64,000 nucleotides of DNA, taken from NCBI RefSeq assembly GCF_004368785.1, contig NZ_SODM01000002.1:682001-746000 (forward strand). Direction: 5' to 3'. The notes under the pieces are model-generated. The model was not told where the DNA came from and searched no databases. It saw only the letters and a program-made list of their open reading frames with translations. Source of the stretch: Flavobacterium sp. 270 (GTDB taxonomy: Bacteria; Bacteroidota; Bacteroidia; Flavobacteriales; Flavobacteriaceae). Both the position numbers and the translations under genes were made by a program. Shown here in pieces: positions 35,938-46,040 of the stretch. Within the stretch, counting starts at the first letter, position 1. Every line of letters begins with the position of its first letter.

Positions 35938-35945
35938 CATAAATA

Positions 35946-36713
35946 TTAATTCCTCTTAATATATTTCGGCTTAATCACCAATTGCGTAAACAAAAACCTC
36001 ATCATCAGCAAAATAGAAAATACCAAGTTATATCCATGAAATTCTCTATAAACACCAAAATTATGTTTTATCAATTTGAATTTTGAAGATGAAATTGAAT
36101 CTTTTCTAATTCTGTAAAACGCTAGAGGTTCTGGAACAGGTTTTGTTTCTCCAATTTGTTTTAGAATTGTCAACCACAATCGCCAGTCTTGTCTTTTTTG
36201 AGAAGCTGGTAAGATGATTTTTCCAAAATAATCTGCATTGTAAATTGCAGTTAAATTGCCAACATAATTGCAGAAAAATAATTGATTGTAAGTTAGCTTT
36301 AATGGCGCTTCTACCCTTCTGTTTAAATCTTTTCCTTCTTCATCAATACAATCATAAAAACTAAAAGTAAAGTGTAGATTATTATCTTTTAAAAACTGAA
36401 TTTGTTTTTCCAGCTTTTCGGGAAACCACAAATCATCGGCATCCAGATAGGCGATATATTTTCCGGCTGCTTTTTCTAAAGCTATGTTTCTGGCGAAACC
36501 ATTTCCTGAATTTTTCTCTAATTTAAATAGTTTTATTCGATCATCTTTTTGAGCAAATTCTTCAATTATAGAAACAGTTTGATCTGTAGAAGCGTCATCG
36601 ACCAAAATCATTTCCCAGTTTTGATAACTTTGATTCTGAACTGATTGCAAAGTTGCAGTAATGAACTTTTCAGTATTATAGGTTGGTATTATAATAGAAA
36701 CCAATTCGCTCAT
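35946..36713 (-). CDS. Glycosyltransferase family 2
   Basis: 255 residues with the GT-A opening LVSIIIPTYNTEKFITATL, MILVDDASTDQTVSI, and the metal-binding DxD in YIAYLDADDLWFPEKLEKQI (about 91-110). It transfers a sugar from a nucleotide donor to the growing polysaccharide; the sugar cannot be named. Its ATG shares one base with the stop of the initiating transferase gene upstream, so they are translationally coupled. Confidence 0.92.
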   Translation of the reverse strand: MSELVSIIIPTYNTEKFITATLQSVQNQSYQNWEMILVDDASTDQTVSIIEEFAQKDDRIKLFKLEKNSGNGFARNIALEKAAGKYIAYLDADDLWFPEKLEKQIQFLKDNNLHFTFSFYDCIDEEGKDLNRRVEAPLKLTYNQLFFCNYVGNLTAIYNADYFGKIILPASQKRQDWRLWLTILKQIGETKPVPEPLAFYRIRKDSISSSKFKLIKHNFGVYREFHGYNLVFSILLMMRFLFTQLVIKPKYIKRN

Positions 36714-38074
36714 TAGTATGCTTTTTTATCGCCTTTAAAAATATTTATTACGGTCTGAGAAATGATCTTTAAATCTAAAAAAAGAGACCAGTTTTCAATA
36801 TAAAAAATATCAAACTTGATTCGGTTTATCATATCTCTTTCTATGGTAATTTCGCCTCTAAAACCACTTACCTGCGCCAATCCGGTAATTCCTGGTTTAA
36901 CACAATGGCGTATCATATATTTTTTTACGCTGTTTCCGTATTCTTTATTTTGTGACCAAAGATGTGGCCTCGGGCCAACAACAGACATTTCGCCCATTAA
37001 AACATTATAAAATTGCGGCAATTCATCAACACTTGTCTTTCTCATAAACCTGCCGATTACTGTAACCCTCGGATCATCTTTTGATGCTACTGTTTCTGGT
37101 GTTTTGTTCATTTTCATAGAACGAAACTTATAACACACAAATTCATTTTCATCTATTCCAGGACGGCCTTGTTTAAAAAACACAGGGCCTTTAGATTCTA
37201 ATTTTATTAAAATTGCCAACAGCGGATATAACCACGACAAGAGAAAAACAATTACTGAAATAGCAAAAACAACATCAAAAGATCTTTTAAATAATTTTAT
37301 TGCCGGTTCGTTCAGCATCGTTTGTTTTAAAGATAATACAGGAAAAAATTCGTAATAATCAATTTTCAAATTCTTCGAAAAAATCTCTTTTGTGTCGGGA
37401 ATAAACTTTATCGATTTATTGTTTTCGTCTGCAAAATCAATTAGATCTTTCAGGAAACTATTCGATACTTCGTTTAGAGAGCAATAAATTTCATCAATAT
37501 AATTATCAATTACATACGGTTTTAAATCTGCCAGCTTTCCTGTAATTTCCTGATTTGTTTTTTTATCAGAAAAAAAACCAAGAAATCGATATCCGTAATC
37601 TTTTCTTGTTTCAAAAAAATCTTTCAATCGCATTGCCTCTGGCGTAAAGCCAACAATAACTGCGGTTCTGTAATTACTGCCGGTTATAATTCTATATTTT
37701 TTTAGATAAAAAAACAACGAAAACTTAAATACCGTGACCAATAATAACAACACAAATATGAAAATTGCGATATCACGTTCGCTAAATACCGCTTGTTTTG
37801 AAAACGGAAAAAAAGAAATTACTGCCAAAAGAAAAAGAATTCCTTGCTTAAAAATTTTTGAAGCAATTTCTAATGGCGTTGTAAACCTGTAAACATCATA
37901 AAATTTTATTGAAAAAGCGATTAAACCCCAAACTACAAATTGATAAATAATAAATACTAAAACATTCGAAACTTGCGTGTTAAATACAAAATAGCTTATA
38001 ACTGCAATTATAACCAAATCGATTAATATACTAATTGGCCGGATATATTTTGAGTATCTTCCTATTTGCACCAC
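36713..38074 (-). CDS. Initiating polyprenyl-phosphate sugar-1-phosphate transferase (WbaP/WcaJ type)
   Basis: 453 residues. Four N-terminal membrane helices (about 12-120), a central CoA-binding-like region, a fifth helix near 272-294, then the C-terminal bacterial sugar transferase domain with KRSFDVVFA, KGPVFFKQGRPG, CYKFRSM and RKTSVDELPQFYNVL then MSVVGPRPH. It loads the first sugar phosphate on undecaprenyl phosphate and so starts repeat-unit synthesis. Full length for the PHPT family. Confidence 0.93.
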   Translation of the reverse strand: MVQIGRYSKYIRPISILIDLVIIAVISYFVFNTQVSNVLVFIIYQFVVWGLIAFSIKFYDVYRFTTPLEIASKIFKQGILFLLAVISFFPFSKQAVFSERDIAIFIFVLLLLVTVFKFSLFFYLKKYRIITGSNYRTAVIVGFTPEAMRLKDFFETRKDYGYRFLGFFSDKKTNQEITGKLADLKPYVIDNYIDEIYCSLNEVSNSFLKDLIDFADENNKSIKFIPDTKEIFSKNLKIDYYEFFPVLSLKQTMLNEPAIKLFKRSFDVVFAISVIVFLLSWLYPLLAILIKLESKGPVFFKQGRPGIDENEFVCYKFRSMKMNKTPETVASKDDPRVTVIGRFMRKTSVDELPQFYNVLMGEMSVVGPRPHLWSQNKEYGNSVKKYMIRHCVKPGITGLAQVSGFRGEITIERDMINRIKFDIFYIENWSLFLDLKIISQTVINIFKGDKKAY

Positions 38075-38116
38075 CGCTTTAAAGTTAGTTACGCCTGCGT
38101 TTTCTTTTTATTTATG

Positions 38117-39100
38117 CTATTTTATATAATTTGAAAAGTCTTTGTGTTCTTCCTTAGAAAGTTCTTCTTTAGAAAGTGATCTAAAATAATCATATGTAAT
38201 TTTCATTCCTTCAGAACGGCTTACTTTTGCTTCCCAGCCTAATAATTCTTTTGCTTTTGTTGTATCTGGCTGACGTTGTAACGGATCGTTTATTGGAAGC
38301 GGATGATATACTACTTTTTGGTTTGTTCCTGTTAGTTTTATAATTTCCTCTGCAAAATCTTTGATTGTAATTTCATCAGGATTTCCAATATTTACCGGAT
38401 ATACATAATCAGAATGCAACAATCTGTAAATCCCTTCTACCTGATCGTCTACATAACAAAAAGAACGTGTCTGCATACCGTCGCCAAAAATCGTTAAATC
38501 TTCTCCGCGAAGTGCCTGACCAATAAATGCCGGAATTACACGTCCGTCATTCAAACGCATTCTTGGTCCGTAAGTATTAAAAATTCTAACAATTCTGGTT
38601 TCTACGCCGTGAAAAGTATGATACGCCATTGTTATAGATTCCTGAAAACGTTTTGCTTCATCATAAACACCTCTTGGGCCTATTGTATTTACATTTCCAT
38701 AATATTCTTCGGTTTGAGGATGTACTAACGGGTCTCCGTAAACTTCAGAAGTCGAAGCGATTAAAATTCTAGCTTTTTTTACTCTTGCTAAACCTAATAA
38801 ATTATGTGTTCCCAATGAACCTACTTTTAAGGTCTGAATTGGAATTTTTAAGTAATCAATCGGACTTGCCGGAGAGGCAAAATGCAAGATATAATCTAAT
38901 TCGCCCGGAATATGAACAAATTTTGTAATGTCGTGATGGTAAAATTCGAAATGCTCTAATTTGAATAAATGTTCAATATTTTTAAGATCTCCCGTAATTA
39001 AATTATCCATTCCGATAACATAATATCCTTCTTTGATAAACCGATCGCATAAATGTGATCCTAAAAAACCTGCCGCACCGGTAATGAGTATTCTTTTCAT
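38117..39100 (-). CDS. UDP-glucuronate decarboxylase-like SDR (UDP-xylose synthase)
   Basis: 327 residues from ATG at 39098-39100. The NAD motif is [12 protein letters not shown] (about 6-17), the active-site pair is in [10 protein letters not shown] (YxxxK), and the UXS-type [10 protein letters not shown] and [17 protein letters not shown] follow. These make it a UDP-glucuronic acid decarboxylase, yielding UDP-xylose for the polysaccharide. A reading 17 residues longer, from 39151, adds a hydrophobic run before the conserved N-terminus and is not favoured. Confidence 0.9.
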   Translation of the reverse strand: MKRILITGAAGFLGSHLCDRFIKEGYYVIGMDNLITGDLKNIEHLFKLEHFEFYHHDITKFVHIPGELDYILHFASPASPIDYLKIPIQTLKVGSLGTHNLLGLARVKKARILIASTSEVYGDPLVHPQTEEYYGNVNTIGPRGVYDEAKRFQESITMAYHTFHGVETRIVRIFNTYGPRMRLNDGRVIPAFIGQALRGEDLTIFGDGMQTRSFCYVDDQVEGIYRLLHSDYVYPVNIGNPDEITIKDFAEEIIKLTGTNQKVVYHPLPINDPLQRQPDTTKAKELLGWEAKVSRSEGMKITYDYFRSLSKEELSKEEHKDFSNYIK

Positions 39101-39266
39101 AATAATTATATTGAACCTTTGTTTTTTGGTAATAACTGCAAATATCCACAAATGTAATAAAATATCCGCCTTTTAAATTGTGTAATGTTTTAGTAAAAGG
39201 GAGCGCAAACTTTAATTCGTTTTTAATTTGGTTTATTCTATTTTTACGAAACTAAATTGATTTGTT

Positions 39267-40343
39267 TTGAAAGTTGTACATATTGTAGAAGCACTAGAAG
39301 GTGGTGTATATACCTATTTTAAAGATTTATCGACTTTCTTTGGCGACGAAGAGATAAATACTGCTGTAGAAACTACTGTTATTTACAGCGGTAACAGAAA
39401 AAGCATTGATCCTGAAAAAGTAAAAACAGATTTTTCTTCGGGCGTTCAGCTAATATCGATCAGCATGGCGCGGGAAATTGCTCCTTTTCAGGATTTAAAA
39501 TCAACTTTTAAATTAATCCGGGAACTTCGAAAAATTAATCCGGATATCATTCATCTTCATTCTTCAAAAGCTGGTGTTTTGGGTAGAATAGCTTATTTTT
39601 TCTTATTCAAAAAAAAGAAACTTTTCTATACGCCTCATGGTTATGCTTTTCTGAGAACTGATATTTCGAATAAATCAAAAAAATTGTATTCGATAATCGA
39701 AAACAGTTTTCAGCGTATTTTTGGCGGAACAATAATTGCTTGCGGCGATACTGAATTTGAAATTGCAAAAAAAATCGGGCCGGCAAAATTAGTCCGCAAT
39801 GGAGTTGATATTCCTGAAATCCGACATCATTTTTTACCTCATCAAAATTCTAAATTAACAATTGGTATTCTGGGTCGAATCACCGCGGCAAGAAATCCTA
39901 AATTGTTTAATGATATTGCTTTACGTTTTCCCGACTTCGATTTTGTCTGGATTGGTAATGGCGAATTAAATGCTTTAATTACAGCACCAAATATTCGGAT
40001 TACAGGCTGGATTTTAGATAAAAAAAAGGTCTTCGAAGAGTTAAATACTATTGATATTTATATGCAAACCTCTCTTTGGGAAGGTTTACCAATTGCAGTT
40101 CTGGAAGCAATGGTTTTAGAAAAACCTGTAATAGCTACCAATATTATAGGAAATAAAGATTTGGTTTTAAATCAGGAAACAGGATTCTTATTTGATGCTA
40201 TTGAGGAACTCGATTCTTATTTTGAAATTTTAAAAGACAATCAAACCAGAGTTTCTTTTGGCAAAAATGCTTTTAAAAGATGTCAGGAATTATTCGATAA
40301 AAATCAAAACTTTAAACAGCTTCTTGCTCTTTATAAACAATAA
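39267..40343 (+). CDS. Glycosyltransferase family 4
   Basis: 358 residues, GT-B fold: KVVHIVEALEGGVYTYFKDL at the N-terminus, IHLHSSKAGVLGRIA, and the donor-site EGLPIAVLEAMVLEKPVIAT with the E-x7-E pair (about 270-289). The start is TTG at 39267, since the conserved N-terminus leaves no room for a later ATG. It is the only rightward gene in the main block, and its 3' end overlaps the O-antigen ligase-like gene by 32 bases, tail to tail. Confidence 0.9.
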   Translation: MKVVHIVEALEGGVYTYFKDLSTFFGDEEINTAVETTVIYSGNRKSIDPEKVKTDFSSGVQLISISMAREIAPFQDLKSTFKLIRELRKINPDIIHLHSSKAGVLGRIAYFFLFKKKKLFYTPHGYAFLRTDISNKSKKLYSIIENSFQRIFGGTIIACGDTEFEIAKKIGPAKLVRNGVDIPEIRHHFLPHQNSKLTIGILGRITAARNPKLFNDIALRFPDFDFVWIGNGELNALITAPNIRITGWILDKKKVFEELNTIDIYMQTSLWEGLPIAVLEAMVLEKPVIATNIIGNKDLVLNQETGFLFDAIEELDSYFEILKDNQTRVSFGKNAFKRCQELFDKNQNFKQLLALYKQ

Positions 40344-41628
40344 CTTTTTGCTGCATCCAATAACTGGCGAAAATAGACGCCCATAAACCGCTAAACGCAA
40401 TTCCATCAAAACGAAGCAAATAATCATCTGTTAAATTGCAAATGAAGAAGATGAGAAAAAACGAAAGTATAAGCGCGTTTTTTAAATCATAGCCGAAATA
40501 AGCAATTGTAAGCATATACAATAAAGCGACAATTGGACCTAGAATGCCAAACTTCAATAAAAAATCAAGAAACTGGTTGTGCGTCGGAAATTCATATTTA
40601 GCCAAAAAATGCTGGTTTGTTTCGGCAAAATATTTGTTTAATTCTGGTTTTCCATCAGAAGCGCCAACTCCAAAAGGCAGGTTTTTTACAGACAATTCCC
40701 AAGCCGATTTCCAAACCGAAACTCTGGTTACTAAAGAATTAAATACTTTAATTTCGGGATGATCAATTTCATCCAGCTTCCCTACTTTATCCATATAAGC
40801 AAATGTTACTTTTGAGTATTTCTCTTTCATGTAAGGATTTTTCTGAATGAAGATAAACAAGATTCCTCCCAATAAAACTATGGCTGTTACAACAATTAAT
40901 GCCATTTTTTTAATGTTGATTCTGGTCTTAATTGCAAAAGAAACTACTAGAATATATCCGAGCAAAACACCAATCAACGCAATTCTGGTATTTACAAATA
41001 GAACAAAGAAAAACGACAACAGGAATACTACGAAACGAAATGTTTTAGAAATCGTTATTTCGTTATTTATAAAGCTGTAAAATACAAAATACAAGGCGCA
41101 GACCGATACAAAAGCCAAATGCATATTTAATGCCGGCGCGTGTATGCCAATACTGTCCGAGAACTTATAACCTATTTCAAATAAGTCAATTCCGTTTAGG
41201 TATTTTGTAATTAATTCCGGAAAAATGACTGTAAATCGTATCAGGAAAAATAAAATAAGAATTGTGGTCGCAATACAATAAATCTGAACTGTTTTTAGAA
41301 AATTAACGCGTTGATAATTTCCTATAATAAAAAGTGGAAATAACAATAACGAAGTGCTTTTCTCAAGTGCTTTTAATCCTTTTGAGTAAGAATCATTATT
41401 CCAAAAAAATAATATTTCCAGCAAAAGCGGCGATGCTATACAAAGTACTAAAATCAGGCTCGTTTTGGTAAATTTTAATCGTTTAACAAACAACAGATTA
41501 AATACTCCAAAAACAATAATAATAAAGGAACACGGTTTTCTGAAAATCATCAAAATGGCGATGATACACAAAAATATATTGAAAATTTTATTGAAGTTCT
41601 TTTCGGAAAGATTCATAGTATAATGCAA
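40312..41628 (-). CDS. O-antigen ligase/polymerase-like membrane protein
   Basis: 438 residues with about 11 membrane helices and a large extracytoplasmic loop at about 265-355 containing FNSLVTRVSVWKSAWEL and FPTHNQFLDFLLKFG. The Wzy_C/WaaL-type features are the R...W region and the HNQFLDFLLKFG motif. It either joins O-antigen to lipid A core or polymerises repeat units. Start could be ATG 41628 or 41616; both overlap the upstream membrane protein gene. Confidence 0.82.
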   Translation of the reverse strand: MHYTMNLSEKNFNKIFNIFLCIIAILMIFRKPCSFIIIVFGVFNLLFVKRLKFTKTSLILVLCIASPLLLEILFFWNNDSYSKGLKALEKSTSLLLFPLFIIGNYQRVNFLKTVQIYCIATTILILFFLIRFTVIFPELITKYLNGIDLFEIGYKFSDSIGIHAPALNMHLAFVSVCALYFVFYSFINNEITISKTFRFVVFLLSFFFVLFVNTRIALIGVLLGYILVVSFAIKTRINIKKMALIVVTAIVLLGGILFIFIQKNPYMKEKYSKVTFAYMDKVGKLDEIDHPEIKVFNSLVTRVSVWKSAWELSVKNLPFGVGASDGKPELNKYFAETNQHFLAKYEFPTHNQFLDFLLKFGILGPIVALLYMLTIAYFGYDLKNALILSFFLIFFICNLTDDYLLRFDGIAFSGLWASIFASYWMQQKVIVYKEQEAV

Positions 41629-42652
41629 AATAAATTAATGGAAATATGCCTATTTTATGACGAACTGCTGTACCTAAATCCGGTTCGAAAACACCTTGCA
41701 CAATAAAGAACGAAAAAATTATCAGCAATACTAAAAGTTCTTTTGGATATTTTTTCCTGTTTTGTAAACATTTTGAAAACCTGACAAGCAAGATATAAAA
41801 TAACAAAAGCTGCCAGATTATAAATATAATAATCTGCGGAGAAAAGATATGTTTTAAACCGTTTACAGGAATATTGACCGTAAAAAATCCATAAAAAATT
41901 CCAATAGTTTCTCCATACCAAGTATCTGTTTTTACGGGCGAAACAATCATGGAATTAGCATCTGCAGATCCAATTCTATCGTTATTAACTAATTCCCGGC
42001 TGACTTCAGAAAGGTATTTTCCTTTTATAATGCCATGACTAAAGGACAAAAAAACAGCAATCAGCAAACCATAAAAAATAGTGGTTATGGTTTTGTTTTT
42101 GAAGCTTATCAAACTAATTAAATACATACCGCCGCCAATTATCGGAATTAAGGCATAATAAGGGCGATAAAAGGCTCCAAAAATTATTAATAGTAAAATG
42201 GTGCACCAGATTGTCTTTTTTAATGAAAATTGAGCATTTAAACACATAAAAACAATTGGAGAAACATACAGAAATGTCACGAATTCTTTTGATGGCATGG
42301 ATACAAAAACAGCGATCATAAGTATGCCTAAATACACTAAAATGTTCTTTACGTTTACTCGCTCAAAATTATCCGGAATCCCGATTTTATATAAAATGTA
42401 GAGTAATATTGGAAATTGAATTAATGCAATTATAGGAAATGGCAAATATCTTAAACCTGTAATTTTGTAAAACAAAATAGTTAGCGGATAACTTCCAAAA
42501 TAGCCTATTTCATTGTATTTATCATAAACCAAAATCGCCGAATCATAGAAAAATTTTGGAGGCAAAACAAAAAAAGCCAAAAAAGCGACAACCAAATTGG
42601 CCGAAGCGATAAGCAAAAATGCTGCAGTACTTTTTTTGATTAAAATTTGCAT
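41588..42652 (-). CDS. Polytopic membrane protein, possible polysaccharide polymerase
   Basis: 354 residues with about nine hydrophobic segments and no motif I recognise. Features are FYDSAILVYDKYNEIGYFGSY near 36-56, a central polar loop around 215-245 with VSPVKTDTWYGE, and a Tyr/Phe-rich C-terminus. Its size and place between GT2 and the O-antigen ligase-like gene fit EpsG/Wzy-type polymerases, which are poorly conserved. That is inference from context. Confidence 0.6.
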   Translation of the reverse strand: MQILIKKSTAAFLLIASANLVVAFLAFFVLPPKFFYDSAILVYDKYNEIGYFGSYPLTILFYKITGLRYLPFPIIALIQFPILLYILYKIGIPDNFERVNVKNILVYLGILMIAVFVSMPSKEFVTFLYVSPIVFMCLNAQFSLKKTIWCTILLLIIFGAFYRPYYALIPIIGGGMYLISLISFKNKTITTIFYGLLIAVFLSFSHGIIKGKYLSEVSRELVNNDRIGSADANSMIVSPVKTDTWYGETIGIFYGFFTVNIPVNGLKHIFSPQIIIFIIWQLLLFYILLVRFSKCLQNRKKYPKELLVLLIIFSFFIVQGVFEPDLGTAVRHKIGIFPLIYFALYYESFRKELQ

Positions 42653-42665
42653 ATTCGTTTAATAA

Positions 42666-43694
42666 TTATTTTGATGCTCTATATCTTTTAGAGAAAGTAG
42701 TTTTTATGCGGTATCCGTTTAAAAAAAATATCAAAGATTTAAAATTCAGATATTTATAAAAATTCATTACTTTATCTACTTTTAAATTTCGATCTCTTTG
42801 CAGTAAATATTTCCAGGAAACTAAACCGTTCCAAATCACATTTTGCATTTTAGAAGACAGCACATAAAATTCTTTTAAAATTACAATATAATTGCTCGCC
42901 CAAAAGTTTTCTATCGCGAGATTCAGTTTTTCAGAATTTGTTTTTTCTTCTTGTAAACCGTGTTTTATCATTTCATAAATATCCATGACGTGTTTTTCGT
43001 TTACAGACGTTGTAATCGAACCTTTTCTGGCTTGGCGATAATGATAAAACGATTTGGAATAAACGCTGAATGTATTGATATAATACATCAGCTTCGCTGT
43101 CCATTCTATATCTTCTGATTTTCTTCCTAAAGTAAAAAACAAATTATTGTCTGTTAAAATAGCTCTTCTAATTACTTTGTCCCACGCGGCGGCGGCATAT
43201 AAATCATAATAAACCAGATGAACCGCTTCTTCTTTAAAACTTCCTTTTTTGGCTTTTAAAAATTGCTGATTGTATTTACAGTTTACATCATTCGCAGAAA
43301 AAAAACGACTTTCTTCGTGTATAACTATATCTGGATTTGAGTCTTTTATCAAGTTATTAAGATCTAACAAAACATCGCTTCCAACCCAATAATCATCACT
43401 GTCAGAAAAAATAATATAATCTCCTTTTGCTGCTTTTAAACCTGCATTTCTGGCGTCTGATAAACCTCCGTTTTCTTTATCAATTATAATAATCTGCTGA
43501 TGCTTTTCTTGGTATTTTTTGCAGATTTCTAACGATGAATCTGTAGATCCGTCGTTTATTAAAAGAAGTTCAAAATCAGTATAACTTTGACTTACAATAC
43601 TGTCTAAACATTGTTCCAGATAATCTTCAACATTATAAACGGGAACTATAATGCTGAAAAAAACGGCTTGGTTTTGAGTCTTTATTTCTTCCAT
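42666..43694 (-). CDS. Glycosyltransferase family 2
   Basis: 342 residues. GT-A domain with FFSIIVPVYNVEDYLEQCLD, LLLINDGSTDSSLEIC and DYIIFSDSDDYW containing the DxD (about 92-103), followed by a C-terminal helical part. Typical of processive or single-transfer capsule glycosyltransferases. One base separates it from the flippase gene. Sugar unknown. Confidence 0.92.
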   Translation of the reverse strand: MEEIKTQNQAVFFSIIVPVYNVEDYLEQCLDSIVSQSYTDFELLLINDGSTDSSLEICKKYQEKHQQIIIIDKENGGLSDARNAGLKAAKGDYIIFSDSDDYWVGSDVLLDLNNLIKDSNPDIVIHEESRFFSANDVNCKYNQQFLKAKKGSFKEEAVHLVYYDLYAAAAWDKVIRRAILTDNNLFFTLGRKSEDIEWTAKLMYYINTFSVYSKSFYHYRQARKGSITTSVNEKHVMDIYEMIKHGLQEEKTNSEKLNLAIENFWASNYIVILKEFYVLSSKMQNVIWNGLVSWKYLLQRDRNLKVDKVMNFYKYLNFKSLIFFLNGYRIKTTFSKRYRASK

Positions 43695-43695
43695 T

Positions 43696-45000
43696 TTAAT
43701 GCAAAAAAACTTTTACTTTATCTTTTTGATAAATGATTACTGCCGAAACAAAATTCCAGAAAAAAGAAGCCGAAACAAAAGCAATTGCAGCGCCGTTCAT
43801 TCCGTAAATTGGAATTAAAAATCGGTTTAAAACAAAGTTAATTAATACTGCAATAATTAAAACGATTTGAAATATGTGCTGTCTTCCCGTCATGTTGAGA
43901 TAAACGGGTACAGAACCAAAAGCCGAACAAATTCCCTGACCAATTATTAAAATTAGAAACGGTTCTTTTGCTACAATATATTGATGCCCAAAACAAGACA
44001 AAACCTTTTCTGAAAAAATACACATAAAGAATATTACCGGAAATGTAATTCCCGAAATTAAACGTACGCTGTTTCGAACTGTTTTGTTGAGTTCTTCCAT
44101 TTTTTGACTCGAAAAAAGTTCTGCTATTTTTGTTGATACTGTAATATTTATTGTAACAACAATAACCGAAACAATGGTCATTAATTTTACTCCAACAGAA
44201 TAAAAAGCGACAGTTTCATCGTCTCTATATTTCTTCAGAAACATAATGTCAAAACACATCAATAAAAATATCGCCATACCGCTGATCGCTATTGGATACG
44301 ATTTTAAAAATACTTCTTTGTGCGAAATCTTTTCTGTGACTATAATTTGTGCCGTAGTTCTAAAGTATTTGTAAACTAAGACAGAACTAATGAATGCCAA
44401 TACTACATAACCGAGTAAAAAAACATCTACTAAATAAGTTTCCTGATGCCAATAAAATAAGACAACGGCTCCAATTATCAACGGAATATATTTGAGAACA
44501 TTTCTAAACAATTCTGCTACATATAATTTGTCTAATGCTCTGAAAACTTCTGTGTTTAAAGTCGAAATTCCGTAAAAAGATAAGGTTGCGGCAGATTTTA
44601 GAAATATAGAATAAACGTCCTGATCAGAAAAGTAGTTGTTTACTACTTTTTCATCTATTAAATAAATAATTAATAAAGCAATTACCGAAGTCAAAATGAG
44701 CATTAGGATCATTTTGATATAAATATTTTTCAATTCTTCAAGCGCATTCAGACTTGCCAATCTTCCTTTAAAATATAAAATAGACTGATCAAAACCTAAA
44801 AGACAAATACTGCTGGCGGCCAAAAGAAAAGATCGCGCAAAATCATATTGTCCGACTAATTTTGGACTGTAGGATTTTGTCAAAAATATGGTAAAACCAA
44901 ATAACAAAAGAACTCCAAGAATTCTTAAAACCAAAGTGCTTAAGCTTCTTTTTAAAAATGAGTTTTTGGAGATTTTCTCAAAAATGCTATTTGTTTTCAA
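43696..45000 (-). CDS. Polysaccharide flippase (Wzx/MOP family)
   Basis: 434 residues with about 12 membrane helices, N-terminal LVLRILGVLLLFGFTIFLTK and LVGQYDFARSFLL, the conserved region of Wzx-like proteins. It should move undecaprenyl-linked repeat units to the periplasm. It is distinct from the flippase at 6272-7732, so the window holds two export routes or two substrates. Confidence 0.88.
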   Translation of the reverse strand: MKTNSIFEKISKNSFLKRSLSTLVLRILGVLLLFGFTIFLTKSYSPKLVGQYDFARSFLLAASSICLLGFDQSILYFKGRLASLNALEELKNIYIKMILMLILTSVIALLIIYLIDEKVVNNYFSDQDVYSIFLKSAATLSFYGISTLNTEVFRALDKLYVAELFRNVLKYIPLIIGAVVLFYWHQETYLVDVFLLGYVVLAFISSVLVYKYFRTTAQIIVTEKISHKEVFLKSYPIAISGMAIFLLMCFDIMFLKKYRDDETVAFYSVGVKLMTIVSVIVVTINITVSTKIAELFSSQKMEELNKTVRNSVRLISGITFPVIFFMCIFSEKVLSCFGHQYIVAKEPFLILIIGQGICSAFGSVPVYLNMTGRQHIFQIVLIIAVLINFVLNRFLIPIYGMNGAAIAFVSASFFWNFVSAVIIYQKDKVKVFLH

Positions 45001-45038
45001 TTGAATTTCATGATGTTAAAGAATAAAATTATTGTTTT

Positions 45039-46031
45039 TTAAACTTTATTTATCTGTGATTTTAAAAGCTGGCGACGATAAAATTTCTGAAACAAATTGA
45101 TAAAAACAAAAATAGAAAGGAAAAAAATTGGCAGTAAAAATTTAAAAATACCACTTACTATTTTCGTGTCATTTATGTTTAAAGACGCGTCTATTTCTTT
45201 GATTGTTTTATCGGCACTAATTAGTTTTAATCTGTTTTCTCCTTGTTCTTTAACTAACTTCTGCTTGGTTTTTATAATTTCGTTTAGCTGTGTATTTTCA
45301 TTGTAATACACTAATTTATCGCTTTTTGTATTGTTTTTTACGGTGCTCGAAAAGCCATTTAAAACATTATCAATCTGAGCAATTATCGTGTCGTTTTGGG
45401 TAATTTCCTGTTGCAGATTTTTAAATCCTATTTTCTGGATTGCTTTAAAATATTCGGAATCGTTTAGGTATTTTAATAACGGTTCAACCATTTCTTTTTC
45501 ATTCACATTTGTGTTTGAAACAAAAGAAATGGCATGAAAAGTATAGTTTTTGCTCGTTACATTATCTTCAAGGACTTTTTTTACTTCGCCAACCTCAGCC
45601 ATTAACTTTATAAGCTCAAAGTTTTGTTCATTGTCCTCAATAAACTTATAAACGTCGGCAATGGGTTTAATTTCGATTCTTTTAATGCTTTTTGGATGCG
45701 AAATCCCCACAACATTTTTTAGGAAAACTGTGTCTCCAGAAACAATTTTGGCTTGAATTAAATCAATTTTAGAATACAGATAATCAACGCTTCCAAAATT
45801 TGGTCTTACAATAAGCTGATTTTGAAAGGTTTTTTTATGCGAATCTAAATACCATCCTAACCCAAATCCGAGTACTACCAGAACCAGAACAATAATCCAG
45901 TTGCGGACAAAAAACTGAATCGATCTAAAAATAGCAGCGCTTAGTCTCTCAAAGAAACCTCCAATGCTTCTGGAAAGCTGAAAAATATCAATTTCCTGAT
46001 CTGTGTCTTTTTGCGGTAGTTTTGTACTCAT
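45039..46031 (-). CDS. Wzz-like chain-length determinant protein
   Basis: 330 residues with membrane helices at about 42-66 (WIIVLVLVVLGFGLGWYLD) and 298-320 (FKFLLPIFFLSIFVFINLF) bracketing a largely helical periplasmic domain. This is the Wzz/PCP topology that sets polysaccharide chain length. No kinase domain or Tyr tail is present, so it is PCP-1/3-like rather than a BY-kinase. Sequence signature is weak; the call rests on topology and position. Confidence 0.72.
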   Translation of the reverse strand: MSTKLPQKDTDQEIDIFQLSRSIGGFFERLSAAIFRSIQFFVRNWIIVLVLVVLGFGLGWYLDSHKKTFQNQLIVRPNFGSVDYLYSKIDLIQAKIVSGDTVFLKNVVGISHPKSIKRIEIKPIADVYKFIEDNEQNFELIKLMAEVGEVKKVLEDNVTSKNYTFHAISFVSNTNVNEKEMVEPLLKYLNDSEYFKAIQKIGFKNLQQEITQNDTIIAQIDNVLNGFSSTVKNNTKSDKLVYYNENTQLNEIIKTKQKLVKEQGENRLKLISADKTIKEIDASLNINDTKIVSGIFKFLLPIFFLSIFVFINLFQKFYRRQLLKSQINKV

Positions 46032-46040
46032 TTATTGGTT

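Noticed and set aside
35680..35940. 86-codon minus-strand frame with VTNCDLK / VTICDLK motifs
   Set aside because: The motifs come from the GGTCACAA palindromes and the frame lies opposite the ORF6N gene; more likely a shadow than a gene.
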